Shown: in pieces, positions 9,548 to 15,376 of the stretch | Position numbering within the stretch: the first letter of the stretch is position 1 | How the letters are laid out: each line of letters starts with the position of its first letter | NCBI GenBank assembly: GCA_024103275.1 | Contig: JAGFIV010000100.1 | Location: forward strand, 1 to 64,000 | Reading direction: 5' to 3' | DNA from: Flavobacteriales bacterium | Lineage (GTDB): Bacteria > Bacteroidota > Bacteroidia > Flavobacteriales_F > PHOS-HE28 | DNA: 64,000 bases | Translations under genes and position numbers: made by a program | The notes under the pieces: model-generated | Databases searched by the model: none | Told to the model about the DNA's origin: nothing | The model's input: only the letters and a program-made list of their open reading frames with translations

Positions 9548-9736
9548 GGGTGCCTCGGAGTTCGCCGGGCAGATGCCATGAGTGACGATCGTTCGGCCAG
9601 GCGAGGCGCAACGAAGGGAGGCTACCCATAGGTAGCTGACCGAGGAAGCAACGAAGTATGGGCGAGCGAGCGGCGCTCACCCGAAGGGCAGCGGCTACGC
9701 CGCTGTGGCGCTGCACCGGTGGACTTCGTGGCACCC
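9548..9736. mobile_element. Structured ~189-bp element, copy 1, inserted in the mutase remnant
   Basis: The ends are inverted repeats: left GGGTGCCTCGGAGTTCGCCG, right reads inward GGGTGCCACGAAGTCCACCG. Inside are two hairpins, GCTACC-CATA-GGTAGC and CAGCGGC-TAC-GCCGCTG. The same architecture occurs at 9976-10162. It interrupts the mutase frame after ...GRVARR and supplies a stop at 9579. No ORF of its own and no clear target duplication are visible. Confidence 0.75.
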
Positions 9737-9975
9737 AACGGGCCAAGGCGCTCAAGCATCGCTACGGCGCCGACGAGCGCAGCCAGATGCTGAAGTACCA
9801 CATCCAGACCAGCGGCCGCAGCCTGCACGCGCAGGAGATCGACTTCAACGACATCCGCACCACGCTGCAAGCGCTCTACGCCATCTACGACAACTGCAAC
9901 AGCCTGCACACCAACGCCTACGACGAGGCCATCACCACGCCCACCGAGGAAAGCGTGCGCCGCGCCATGGCCTCA

Positions 9976-10162
9976 GGGTACCACGCCGTGCCTCGAACGG
10001 ATGCCACGGGCGATGATCGTTCGGCCAGGCAAGGCGCGAGGAAGGGAGGCTACCACGAGGTAGCCGACCGCCGAGCAACGCAGCATGGGCGGACGAGCGC
10101 GCCCGCCCGAAGGGTGGCGGCTGTGCCGCCATGGCGCCGGAACGGGGTGCGGTGTGGTACCC
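9976..10162. mobile_element. Structured ~187-bp element, copy 2, inserted in the mutase remnant
   Basis: Ends are inverted repeats: left GGGTACCACGCCGTGCCTCG, right reads inward GGGTACCACACCGCACCCCG. It shares the core GATCGTTCGGCCAGGC and GGAGGCTACC with the copy at 9548-9736. It has the same two hairpins with compensating changes: GGCTACC-ACGA-GGTAGCC and TGGCGGC-TGT-GCCGCCA. It sits between ...RRAMA and LIINKELG of the mutase and leaves an open frame through itself. Confidence 0.75.
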
Positions 10163-10563
10163 GAGAGCTCATCATCAACAAGGAGCTCGGCCTGGCCAAG
10201 AACGAGAACCCGCTGCAAGGCTCCTTCATCATCGAAGAGCTCACCGACCTGGTGGAAGAAGCCGTGCTGAAGGAGTTCGACCGCATCACCGAACGCGGCG
10301 GCGTGCTCGGCGCCATGGAGACCATGTACCAGCGCGGCAAGATCCAAGAGGAAAGCCTCTACTACGAAACGCTGAAACACAACGGGGACTATCCCGTCAT
10401 CGGCGTGAACACCTTCCTCAGCTCGAAGGGCTCACCCACGATCCTGCCGAAGGAAGTGATCCGCGCCACTGAGGAGGAGAAGGAGGCGCAGATCCACACC
10501 GTGGAAAACCTCAAGCAAGCCTACGCCACCGAAAGCAAGGAATGGATCGCCAAGCTGCAGGAC

Positions 10564-10683
10564 GCGGCGGTGAAGAACGAGAACATGTTCGCCGTGCTGA
10601 TGGAGGCGTGCAAGTACTGTTCGCTTGGGCAGTTGACGGAGGCGATGTTCGAGGTGGGGGGGCAGTACAGAAGGAATATGTAA
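10564..10683 (+). repeat. Mutase 3'-tail repeat, reference copy (B)
   Basis: The last 40 codons of the mutase remnant, from GCGGCGGTGAAGAACGAG to the TAA. Parts of this stretch recur at 1-99, 10759-10794, 11496-11534, 12175-12287 and 13054-13172, always in the same orientation and always ending at or near the original stop codon. Confidence 0.85.
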
Positions 10684-10758
10684 GCAATGCTGAGCGGAGC
10701 GAAGTCCCGCCGTAGCGACCGTGGTCGAGGAACGAGGCCTACGGGCGATAGAGCGGGA

Positions 10759-10794
10759 TTTGAGGTGGGAGGGCAGTACAGGAGGAATATGTGA
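10759..10794 (+). repeat. Mutase 3'-tail repeat, short copy (C)
   Basis: Thirty-six bases matching the end of the mutase gene (TTTGAGGTGGGAGGGCAGTA... to AATATGTGA). It is separated from copy B by 75 bases that contain CTGAGCGGAGCGAAGTCC, a relative of the palindrome found in copy E. It stands 15 bases before the promoter box of the first PIN module. Confidence 0.8.
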
Positions 10795-10808
10795 GCCAAG
10801 GCATCACG

Positions 10809-10816
10809 TATCTTTG
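10809..10816 (+). promoter_or_regulatory. Promoter box TATCTTTG of PIN module 1
   Basis: A Bacteroidota -7 type box (TAnnTTTG) ending 4 bases before the ATG at 10821. The closeness implies a leader of almost zero length. Confidence 0.6.
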
Positions 10817-10820
10817 GGAC

Positions 10821-11078
10821 ATGTCCTTCGACCGCGGCTTTCGGATCGACCTCACCCCTGACCAGGTGGTGGAGCTGGCCAAGCAGTTGCCCGGAAAACA
10901 AAAGCTGGAGCTCGCCAAAGCCTTGGAGCGTGAGGGAATGATCGTCCGGCTGGAACAGATCATGGAGTCATTGAAGGACGTGGACATCGACGAAGAGACC
11001 ATCCGCAAGGAGGTGGAGATCGTAAGAGCCAAGCGCTATGCGGCCTGGAAGAAGAAAGCCGCCAAGGGTCATCGTTGA
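10821..11078 (+). CDS. Putative antitoxin of PIN-type module 1
   Basis: 85 residues starting MSFDRGFRIDLTPDQVVELA; the ATG is chosen because the TATCTTTG box lies just upstream. The protein is small and helical, with charged C-terminal helices (RAKRYAAWKKKAAKGHR), the usual build of an antitoxin with N-terminal DNA-binding and C-terminal toxin-binding parts. I do not recognise a named family. Its 3' end overlaps the PIN toxin gene by 41 bases, the main reason for calling it the partner antitoxin. Confidence 0.65.
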   Translation: MSFDRGFRIDLTPDQVVELAKQLPGKQKLELAKALEREGMIVRLEQIMESLKDVDIDEETIRKEVEIVRAKRYAAWKKKAAKGHR

Positions 11079-11472
11079 TGTCAACGTGCTGGTGAGCACC
11101 CTGATCGGCAAGCGACTGAAGGGATTCCTGCGGGCCGTGCGCGACAGGGATGCGGTCCTGTTGGTCAGTGGACCATTGCTTGCAGAATTCATCGATGTGG
11201 CTTCGCGGGAGAAGTTCAGGAAGCACTTTCCGGTTGCCTTGGCCCGTGAACTGGAGTTGATCCTTGCCGGTCTGGGTGAGATGGTGGCTGTTGAGGCTGG
11301 TTCGCTGCCTGCCATATCCCGCGACCCCAAGGACGATTACCTGTTGCTGATGGCCAAGAAGGGCAAGGCCGATGTGTTGGTGACCGGGGATGCGGACCTG
11401 CTCTCGATGCAGCGCTACGGGACCACCCGCATCATGAATGCCCACGACTTCACAGCGGAGTTTCTTCGATAG
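11038..11472 (+). CDS. PIN-domain toxin (COG1569-like)
   Basis: 144 residues. The four acidic positions of the PIN ribonuclease fold are visible: VDVNVLVS near residue 14, LLAEFIDV near 49, DPKDDYLLL near 100 and VTGDADLL near 118. Ribonucleases of this family cleave RNA when not held by their antitoxin. The layout, overlapped by a small upstream gene, is that of a type II toxin-antitoxin pair. It may start further in, as the first 9 codons are basic and poorly conserved in such proteins. It ends 23 bases before the next mutase-tail repeat. Confidence 0.85.
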   Translation: MRPGRRKPPRVIVDVNVLVSTLIGKRLKGFLRAVRDRDAVLLVSGPLLAEFIDVASREKFRKHFPVALARELELILAGLGEMVAVEAGSLPAISRDPKDDYLLLMAKKGKADVLVTGDADLLSMQRYGTTRIMNAHDFTAEFLR

Positions 11473-11495
11473 CCCCAGGGTGGAACGTATAAGCG

Positions 11496-11534
11496 TGTTT
11501 TGAGGGGGGGTGGCAGTATCGGAGGAATATGTGA
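11496..11534 (+). repeat. Mutase 3'-tail repeat, short copy (D)
   Basis: Thirty-nine bases resembling the mutase end, with the TG and G-run partly rearranged (TTTTGAGGGGGGGTGGCAGT) and ending in GGAGGAATATGTGA. It lies between the stop of PIN module 1 and the promoter of PIN module 2. Confidence 0.75.
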
Positions 11535-11554
11535 CTGGGGACCCGGCTCTGTCT

Positions 11555-11562
11555 TAACTTCG
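11555..11562 (+). promoter_or_regulatory. Promoter box TAACTTCG of PIN module 2
   Basis: TAnnTTTG-like box (T to C at one position) ending 4 bases before the antitoxin ATG at 11567. Confidence 0.5.
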
Positions 11563-11566
11563 TGAT

Positions 11567-11782
11567 ATGTCCTCGGCGCACAATTACATCCAGTTGTCCT
11601 CACTCCCGGAGGATGTACGCCAACAGGTGCTCGACTTCATCGAGTTCCTGATGCGGCGGCGGCAGGGCAGTGAGCCGCAGGAGAAGCGTAAGACCCCGGT
11701 GCCCGGCCTGGCCAAAGGCATGGTCACCGTGCCAGCCGACTTCGATGCACCCTTGGATGACTTCAAGGAGTACATGGAATGA
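11567..11782 (+). CDS. Antitoxin, DUF2281/VapB-like
   Basis: 71 residues. The N-terminal half NYIQLSSLPEDVRQQVLDFIEFLMRR matches the DUF2281 pattern of VapB-type antitoxins. The C-terminal part GMVTVPADFDAPLDDFKEYME is the extended toxin-binding strand that ends in the usual DDFKEYM. The stop overlaps the VapC start by 4 bases (ATGA-type). Confidence 0.85.
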   Translation: MSSAHNYIQLSSLPEDVRQQVLDFIEFLMRRRQGSEPQEKRKTPVPGLAKGMVTVPADFDAPLDDFKEYME

Positions 11783-12168
11783 AGTTGCTGCTCGACACGC
11801 ACGTAATGCTGTGGTTCCAGGTCGGTGATCAGGCTCTCCCGAAGGTGGCCGAACAGGCCATCAGGTCCGAGGCGAATGAAGCGTTCGTCAGCATGGTCTC
11901 CTTCTGGGAGATCGGACTGAAGCATAGCATTGGCAAGCTGCCCTTACGTAAGCCGCTGGATGTGTTCCTCAGCACGATCACTGAGGCACCATTCCAGATA
12001 CTCCCGCTGGACATCCCACACATTGTTGCTTCTTCGGCACTGCCTCTGCACCACCGAGACCCGTTCGACCGGATGCTGATCGGCCAAGCGAAGGAAGCAT
12101 GAAGGCATGCACCTGATCCCGTGGATGCGCAGTTCCGCCAATACGGTGTGCCGTTGATCGGGCTTTAG
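11779..12168 (+). pseudogene. VapC-type PIN toxin, C-terminus broken
   Basis: The protein runs MKLLLDTHVMLWF... to HRDPFDRMLIGQAKEA and stops at 12100-12102 (107 residues). Family members continue with an HEGMxLxTxDxxFxxYGV block. That block is present downstream but out of frame: GMHL near 12105 and VDAQFRQYGVPLIGL ending at 12168. A 4-base tandem duplication GAAG near 12090-12097 and one missing G near 12120 explain the shifts. The lost part carries the last acidic residue of the active site, so toxicity is probably reduced. A sequencing error cannot be excluded. Confidence 0.8.
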
Positions 12169-12174
12169 AGCGCA

Positions 12175-12287
12175 TCCGCCGTGCTGATGGAGGCGTGCAA
12201 GTACTGCTCACTGGGGCAGCTGACGGATGCGAGTCCTGAGCGGAGCCGAAGGACGAGGTGGGGGGGCAGTACAGAAGGAACATGTAG
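12175..12287 (+). repeat. Mutase 3'-tail repeat, copy (E), interrupted by a palindrome
   Basis: Matches the last ~95 bases of the mutase gene (CCGTGCTGATGGAGGCGTGC onward) and ends ...AAGGAACATGTAG. In the middle, after ACGGATGCGA, about 21 foreign bases replace TGTT (see 12233-12254). It begins 7 bases after the ancestral VapC stop. Confidence 0.8.
12233..12254. repeat. 22-bp imperfect palindrome inside tail copy E
   Basis: Starts GTCCTGAGCGGAGCC and ends GAAGGAC, so the ends are inverted (GTCCT/AGGAC). Very similar short palindromes are dispersed in many bacterial genomes. A half-match, CTGAGCGGAGCGAAGTCC, lies at 10688-10706. Confidence 0.6.
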
Positions 12288-12335
12288 GGCGTATCCCTTT
12301 CCTCGCTCACAAGCGCACACTCGGGCCGGGCCATC

Positions 12336-12510
12336 CGCCTTAGCCGGCTTGCCGTGGCCAGCAGTCGCGGCGCTGCGGGGGCTTCCTTCGGTCGCCTCCT
12401 CGCATCGCCCGCCTCAGCCGGAGGCGTCGGCGGGCTGCTCGCGTCCGCAAGGCCCTGCCTGCGCCGAGCTGCCGCTGCTGTTCCTTACGCGGCAAGCCCG
12501 TCGTCGCTTA
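12336..12510 (+). repeat. GC-rich dispersed repeat, copy 2
   Basis: Starts CGCCTTAGCCGG and includes GCTCGCGTCCGCAAGGCCCT and GCGCCGAGCTGCCGCTGCTG. It is the opposite-strand counterpart of 9045-9192 plus a GCCTCAGCCGGAGGC hairpin segment. It fills the space between tail copy E and the promoter of the RelE-type module. Confidence 0.65.
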
Positions 12511-12516
12511 ACTTTG
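12509..12516 (+). promoter_or_regulatory. Promoter box TAACTTTG of the RelE-type module
   Basis: TAnnTTTG box 17 bases before the antitoxin ATG at 12534, at the edge of the GC-rich repeat. Confidence 0.55.
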
Positions 12517-12533
12517 GTGAAAACGCGACGCAC

Positions 12534-12767
12534 ATGGACAGCTTGGGACTCCGCCGTTCGGAAGTGAAGCGGCTGATCGACATGGAGCGGGACCTCAACG
12601 TCCTCGATTGGATCAAGAACGTCCTTTCCGCAGGCCCCCTGAGCAAGGAGATGGCCGAGGACATGCTGCGCGTGGCCGGGCTCAGCGATGAGGACATTGC
12701 GGCGGGCCGCACCTATTCCGTGGACGAGGTGAGGCAGTGGATGGCCGGGCAGAAGCGCAAGGCATGA
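12534..12767 (+). CDS. Putative antitoxin of a RelE/ParE-type module
   Basis: 77 residues, MDSLGLRRSEVKRLIDMERD... ending VDEVRQWMAGQKRKA. The short acidic N-terminal helix region, a repeat-like middle (LSDEDIAAGRTYSVDEV) and a basic tail fit an antitoxin. The start follows the TAACTTTG box. The stop overlaps the toxin ATG by 4 bases (ATGA), which signals coupled translation. The family is not recognised with certainty; the SVDEVRQWM block recalls antitoxins that pair with RelE/ParE toxins. Confidence 0.7.
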   Translation: MDSLGLRRSEVKRLIDMERDLNVLDWIKNVLSAGPLSKEMAEDMLRVAGLSDEDIAAGRTYSVDEVRQWMAGQKRKA

Positions 12768-13063
12768 CGCTGGAAATAACGGCCCAAGCACGCGAAAGGC
12801 TGTTCGGGATCTGGCTCCACATCAAGGAGGACGCTTCGGAAGAACGGGCGGACAAGGTGGAGGATCGTCTGCTCCAACGTGCCCAGGAGCTGCTCGAACA
12901 GCCGTGGAAAGGACCGCCCGAACGGGAATTGGCCAGCCTGGACGAAGGCCACCGTTTCCTCCTCTTGGGCCGCTACAAGATCATCTATCGCGTGGTCGGG
13001 GAGGTCATCTACGTCACCGACTTCTTCGATACCAAGCAGCACCCGTCGCGCATGCGGCGGTGA
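12764..13063 (+). CDS. RelE/ParE-family toxin
   Basis: 99 residues starting MTLEITAQARERLFGIWLHI. The RelE/ParE fold pattern is visible: two N-terminal helices (SEERADKVEDRLLQRAQELL), then strands ending in RFLLLGRYKIIYRVVGEVIYVTDFFDTKQHP, which is the family's C-terminal hairpin. ParE members poison gyrase and RelE members cleave mRNA; which applies is not visible. The last codons and the TGA (CGGCGGTGA) already belong to the downstream mutase-tail repeat. Confidence 0.88.
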   Translation: MTLEITAQARERLFGIWLHIKEDASEERADKVEDRLLQRAQELLEQPWKGPPERELASLDEGHRFLLLGRYKIIYRVVGEVIYVTDFFDTKQHPSRMRR

Positions 13064-13172
13064 GGAACCAGAACATCTTCGCCGTGCTGATGGAGGCGTG
13101 CGAGCACTTCAGCCTTGGGCAGTTGACGGAAGCGATGTTTGAGGTGGGGGGCAGTACAGGAGGAATATGTAG
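13054..13172 (+). repeat. Mutase 3'-tail repeat, long copy (F)
   Basis: 119 bases matching the mutase end from GCGGCGGTGA to AATATGTAG. Read in the mutase frame it gives [19 protein letters not shown] and TEAMFEVGG, then loses the frame because one G is missing from the G-run at 13145-13151. Its first 10 bases overlap the end of the RelE-type toxin gene. Confidence 0.85.
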
Positions 13173-13186
13173 GTGTTCAGCCTCAC

Positions 13187-13194
13187 TACCTTTG
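13187..13194 (+). promoter_or_regulatory. Promoter box TACCTTTG of the HicBA-like module
   Basis: Good match to TAnnTTTG, 15 bases after the end of tail copy F and 5 bases before the ATG at 13200. Confidence 0.65.
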
Positions 13195-13199
13195 CCATC

Positions 13200-13550
13200 A
13201 TGGTCAACCGCATCAACAAGGGTAAGCGTGGCTTCGAGGTGGAGCTCGATGTGATGCTGGTGAAGGAAGGCGACTACTGGGTGGCCTTGGCACCCGCCTT
13301 GCGTGTCACGGGCTACGGCAAAACACAAGCCGAAGCCAAGAAGTCCTTTGCCACCGAAGCGGACATTTTCTTCGAGGAGACCGCCAAACGGGGTACGCTG
13401 GAGAAACTATTGATAGAGTACGGCTGGATCCTCAGCAAGGACAACTTCCAGCCACCCACGGGTGTGGACCGATCCAGCGTGGTGAACCTGTTGCAAGCGC
13501 AGGCGGGCAGCCCCGTGTTCTTCACCCGTAAGGTGGCCATCCCCGCTTGA
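13200..13550 (+). CDS. HicB-like antitoxin
   Basis: 116 residues. The N-terminal half has the HicB partial RNase-H fold pattern: VELDVMLVKEGDYWVALAPALRVTGYGKTQAEAKKSFATEADIFFEE. A GTG nine codons upstream is open but the ATG just after TACCTTTG is the better start. It is followed 3 bases later by a HicA-like reading frame, giving the antitoxin-first order seen in some Bacteroidota pairs. Confidence 0.78.
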   Translation: MVNRINKGKRGFEVELDVMLVKEGDYWVALAPALRVTGYGKTQAEAKKSFATEADIFFEETAKRGTLEKLLIEYGWILSKDNFQPPTGVDRSSVVNLLQAQAGSPVFFTRKVAIPA

Positions 13551-13553
13551 GCC

Positions 13554-13834
13554 ATGCGGCCCAAGCCGATCCCGCTCCGGGATTTCCTGAAGTATTTGCA
13601 CAAGAAGGATTGGTTGGCTACGGTCGAAAGGCTGGCAGCCATGAGCGCTTTGACTATCCGGAACCCGAACGCAAGCTCAAGCGGCCTGTCACAGTGGACC
13701 ACCACTTTACCGAGGTTCCCAGTTTGCACATCCAGACCAATTTGATGTCCTTGGGGATCACATACGATCAATTCCAGGAAGAACTGGTGCAGTTCGGTAT
13801 CGTGAAGCGTAAAGGGAGCAAAGGGAAGAAATGA
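13554..13834 (+). pseudogene. HicA-like toxin with a frameshift
   Basis: The N-terminal part (MRPKPIPLRDFLKYLHKKDWLATV) is in one frame and the rest (RKAGSHERFDYPEPERKLKRP...LGITYDQFQEELVQF) in the next. A single missing base near 13622-13626 would restore a normal HicA: substrate-binding helix, GSHxRF with the catalytic His, and C-terminal helix. The gene is therefore probably inactive, unless the base loss is an assembly error. Confidence 0.7.
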
Positions 13835-14031
13835 CCATCCCCGACGACGTCCGCATCAAGAATGCCACCTACAGGGGTGATTACTGCTGCCTTTGCCCCA
13901 CATGCGGACAGCACCTCGGAGCGTTTCATTTTGGTGAAGGGGTCAGGCAGTGGTCAGATCCATCTTGTGTCACTTCCGTCACCCGGCCTCCCCAGGTCAC
14001 TATGCTGCTGTACCAGCTCCAGTTGAAATGA
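13831..14031 (+). CDS. Small Cys-rich ORF, possible fragment
   Basis: 66 residues overlapping the HicA-like stop by 4 bases (ATGA). It holds CCLCPTCGQHLGAF, one knuckle of a zinc-ribbon-like motif; the second pair of Cys is missing, and the C-terminal third looks random. It may be the start of a lost zinc-ribbon gene. I do not recognise a family. Confidence 0.35.
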   Translation: MTIPDDVRIKNATYRGDYCCLCPTCGQHLGAFHFGEGVRQWSDPSCVTSVTRPPQVTMLLYQLQLK

Positions 14032-14251
14032 ATTCGCGAAAGGGTGAGTCCCTGCCCGGCTTCTCCTCCTCTTACTGAGAGAGCCTTCGCTTGCCCGCGC
14101 TGCACGGCGATCAGGTAGAGACAGGCATCGCAGGCTGCGTGCTCGGGGCGGTCCATGCTATCCATGGTCACCAACACCGTGCGCCACTTTGCTCCATGCA
14201 TCGGCTAATGGTCCTTCGGCGGTCGCCAGAGGCAGGTGAAGATGTAACGGT
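14032..14251. other. Gene-poor spacer
   Basis: No supported gene. Minus-strand frames give short Cys-containing peptides (PEHAACDACLYLIAV) without a recognisable domain. It probably holds remnants of accessory genes. Confidence 0.4.
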
Positions 14252-14497
14252 TCATCGGTCGTGTTGTTCGGCTTGCTGCTGCAGGATCGTTCCAAGGATC
14301 CGCTCATAGTGCCCCGCGATCTTCCGGGCCTCCTCGGCATCGGTGCATTCCTCGATCATGAATCCCTCCGGGGCTTCGCCGGTTTCCATGTATTCGGCGG
14401 TGTGGCGCCATGCGGTGGCGCGCGCCTCCAGGCCATCCAAGAGTTGGCCAAGGTCGAAGCCGTTCAGGCGGATGATGAATTCCTTGTCAGGCAACAT
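14252..14497 (-). CDS. Small hypothetical acidic protein
   Basis: 81 residues, MLPDKEFIIRLNGFDLGQLLDGLEARATAWRHT..., ending in a helical Gln-rich tail (RILGTILQQQAEQHDR). The amphipathic helix pattern and good codon use suggest a real soluble protein. It has no Cys, signal peptide or membrane segment. It is divergent from the DUF3883 gene, whose start lies 45 bases away. Function unknown. Confidence 0.5.
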   Translation of the reverse strand: MLPDKEFIIRLNGFDLGQLLDGLEARATAWRHTAEYMETGEAPEGFMIEECTDAEEARKIAGHYERILGTILQQQAEQHDR

Positions 14498-14542
14498 GGC
14501 CCCAGGTTAACGATATTGCGGCGGAAAAGCCAGGGAATAGGA

Positions 14543-15376
14543 ATGGAAGGTTGGGAGAAGCCGGAGGTCCAAGCGACGCTGTCAGCGTACTTCACGCTGA
14601 TGGAGAATGAGTTGGAGGGGAGAAGGGTAAACAAGCTGGCCTCCTATAAAGCACTGGCGCGAAGATGGGGTCGTAGTCCAAAAGGCTATGAGCGGAAGAT
14701 GCAGAATATCAGTGCGGTACTGGTATTGCATGACTATCCGTATTTGAAGGGGTTGGTGCCTCTGGTGAATATTCAACGCTCACTGGAACCCACTACTCTG
14801 GAGTACATACGTGAACACCCTGAAACATTTGGCTTGCTCCAACGCTATCGAAGCAAGCGAGTCGTGCCGTACGCCACGGACCTGTTCAATGGTTCCACCG
14901 TATGTGATCCACCGACTTCATTCGGCAAAGGCCCAAAGCGCGGTGGTGCGATCATTTCTCAGGAGGAGATAGCCGAGAAGGAGGCCAATTGCAAGGAGAT
15001 CGGGTTGGATGGGGAGCGCTGGGTGGTTCACTATGAGAAGACCCGATTGCTGGCGGAGGGCCGGCCGGAATTGGCCGAAGCAGTCGAACATGTTTCCGTT
15101 ACGCGCGGGGATGGTTTAGGCTATGACGTACTTTCCTACGACAGCCGCGACCGTGAGATCCATATCGAGGTGAAATCCACACCCTTCAAGATCGGAACAC
15201 CTTTTATCATTACGCGGAATGAATTGAGCCATGCTCGGGAACACCCTGAGGTTGCACGGCTCTATCGGGTATTCGAACTTTACCAACAACCACGGTTGTA
15301 CATGTTGGCTGGCAGCTTGGAGGAAAAGTTGAAGTTGGATGCGATCAGCTTCAGTGCGTCAGTGATAAGGTCCTGA
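14543..15376 (+). CDS. DUF3883 domain protein (PD-(D/E)XK nuclease-like)
   Basis: 277 residues starting MEGWEKPEVQATLSAYFTLM. The N-terminal helical part (ELEGRRVNKLASYKALARR...QNISAVLVLHDYPYLKGLVP) is the module often found with HNH or McrB-like restriction proteins. The C-terminal part carries GLGYDVLSYD and EIHIEVKSTPFKIGTPF, the D...ExK signature of DUF3883, which belongs to the PD-(D/E)XK nuclease superfamily. Such proteins occur in defence-associated contexts. It stands alone at the end of the toxin-antitoxin array; base composition looks less GC-rich than its neighbours, consistent with transfer. Confidence 0.75.
   Translation: MEGWEKPEVQATLSAYFTLMENELEGRRVNKLASYKALARRWGRSPKGYERKMQNISAVLVLHDYPYLKGLVPLVNIQRSLEPTTLEYIREHPETFGLLQRYRSKRVVPYATDLFNGSTVCDPPTSFGKGPKRGGAIISQEEIAEKEANCKEIGLDGERWVVHYEKTRLLAEGRPELAEAVEHVSVTRGDGLGYDVLSYDSRDREIHIEVKSTPFKIGTPFIITRNELSHAREHPEVARLYRVFELYQQPRLYMLAGSLEEKLKLDAISFSASVIRS

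Larger units (their letters stand above)
9255..10683 (+). pseudogene. Decayed 3' third of an IcmF-type acyl-CoA mutase gene
   Basis: Mutase sequence begins abruptly near 9255 ([18 protein letters not shown]) and continues through [80 protein letters not shown] and [17 protein letters not shown] to [14 protein letters not shown]. These are the substrate-binding TIM-barrel and C-terminal parts of the methylmalonyl/isobutyryl-CoA mutase fusion family. The B12 domain, G-protein chaperone domain and the start are missing. Two ~188-bp insertions interrupt it: the first brings a stop and a frame change, the second is read through. It cannot make an active enzyme. Confidence 0.85.

Noticed and set aside
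9658-10683. A single 341-codon gene
   Set aside because: The frame runs through part of one inserted element and all of the second; only its mutase segments show protein similarity, so it is a pseudogene with readable insertions.
10776-10794. AGGAGGAATATG in the tail repeats as a Shine-Dalgarno site for cargo genes
   Set aside because: It encodes RRNM of the mutase; the cargo ATGs lie 27-33 bases further on next to promoter boxes, and Bacteroidota make little use of Shine-Dalgarno pairing.
10564-13172. CRISPR array or integron
   Set aside because: The repeats vary from 36 to about 119 bases, are derived from a coding sequence and flank complete genes; no Cas or integron integrase gene and no attC-like folded site was seen.
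13547-13834. An alternative TTG-started gene in place of the frameshifted HicA
   Set aside because: The N-terminal segment in that frame is unlike HicA while the other frame matches it; a frameshift is the simpler reading.
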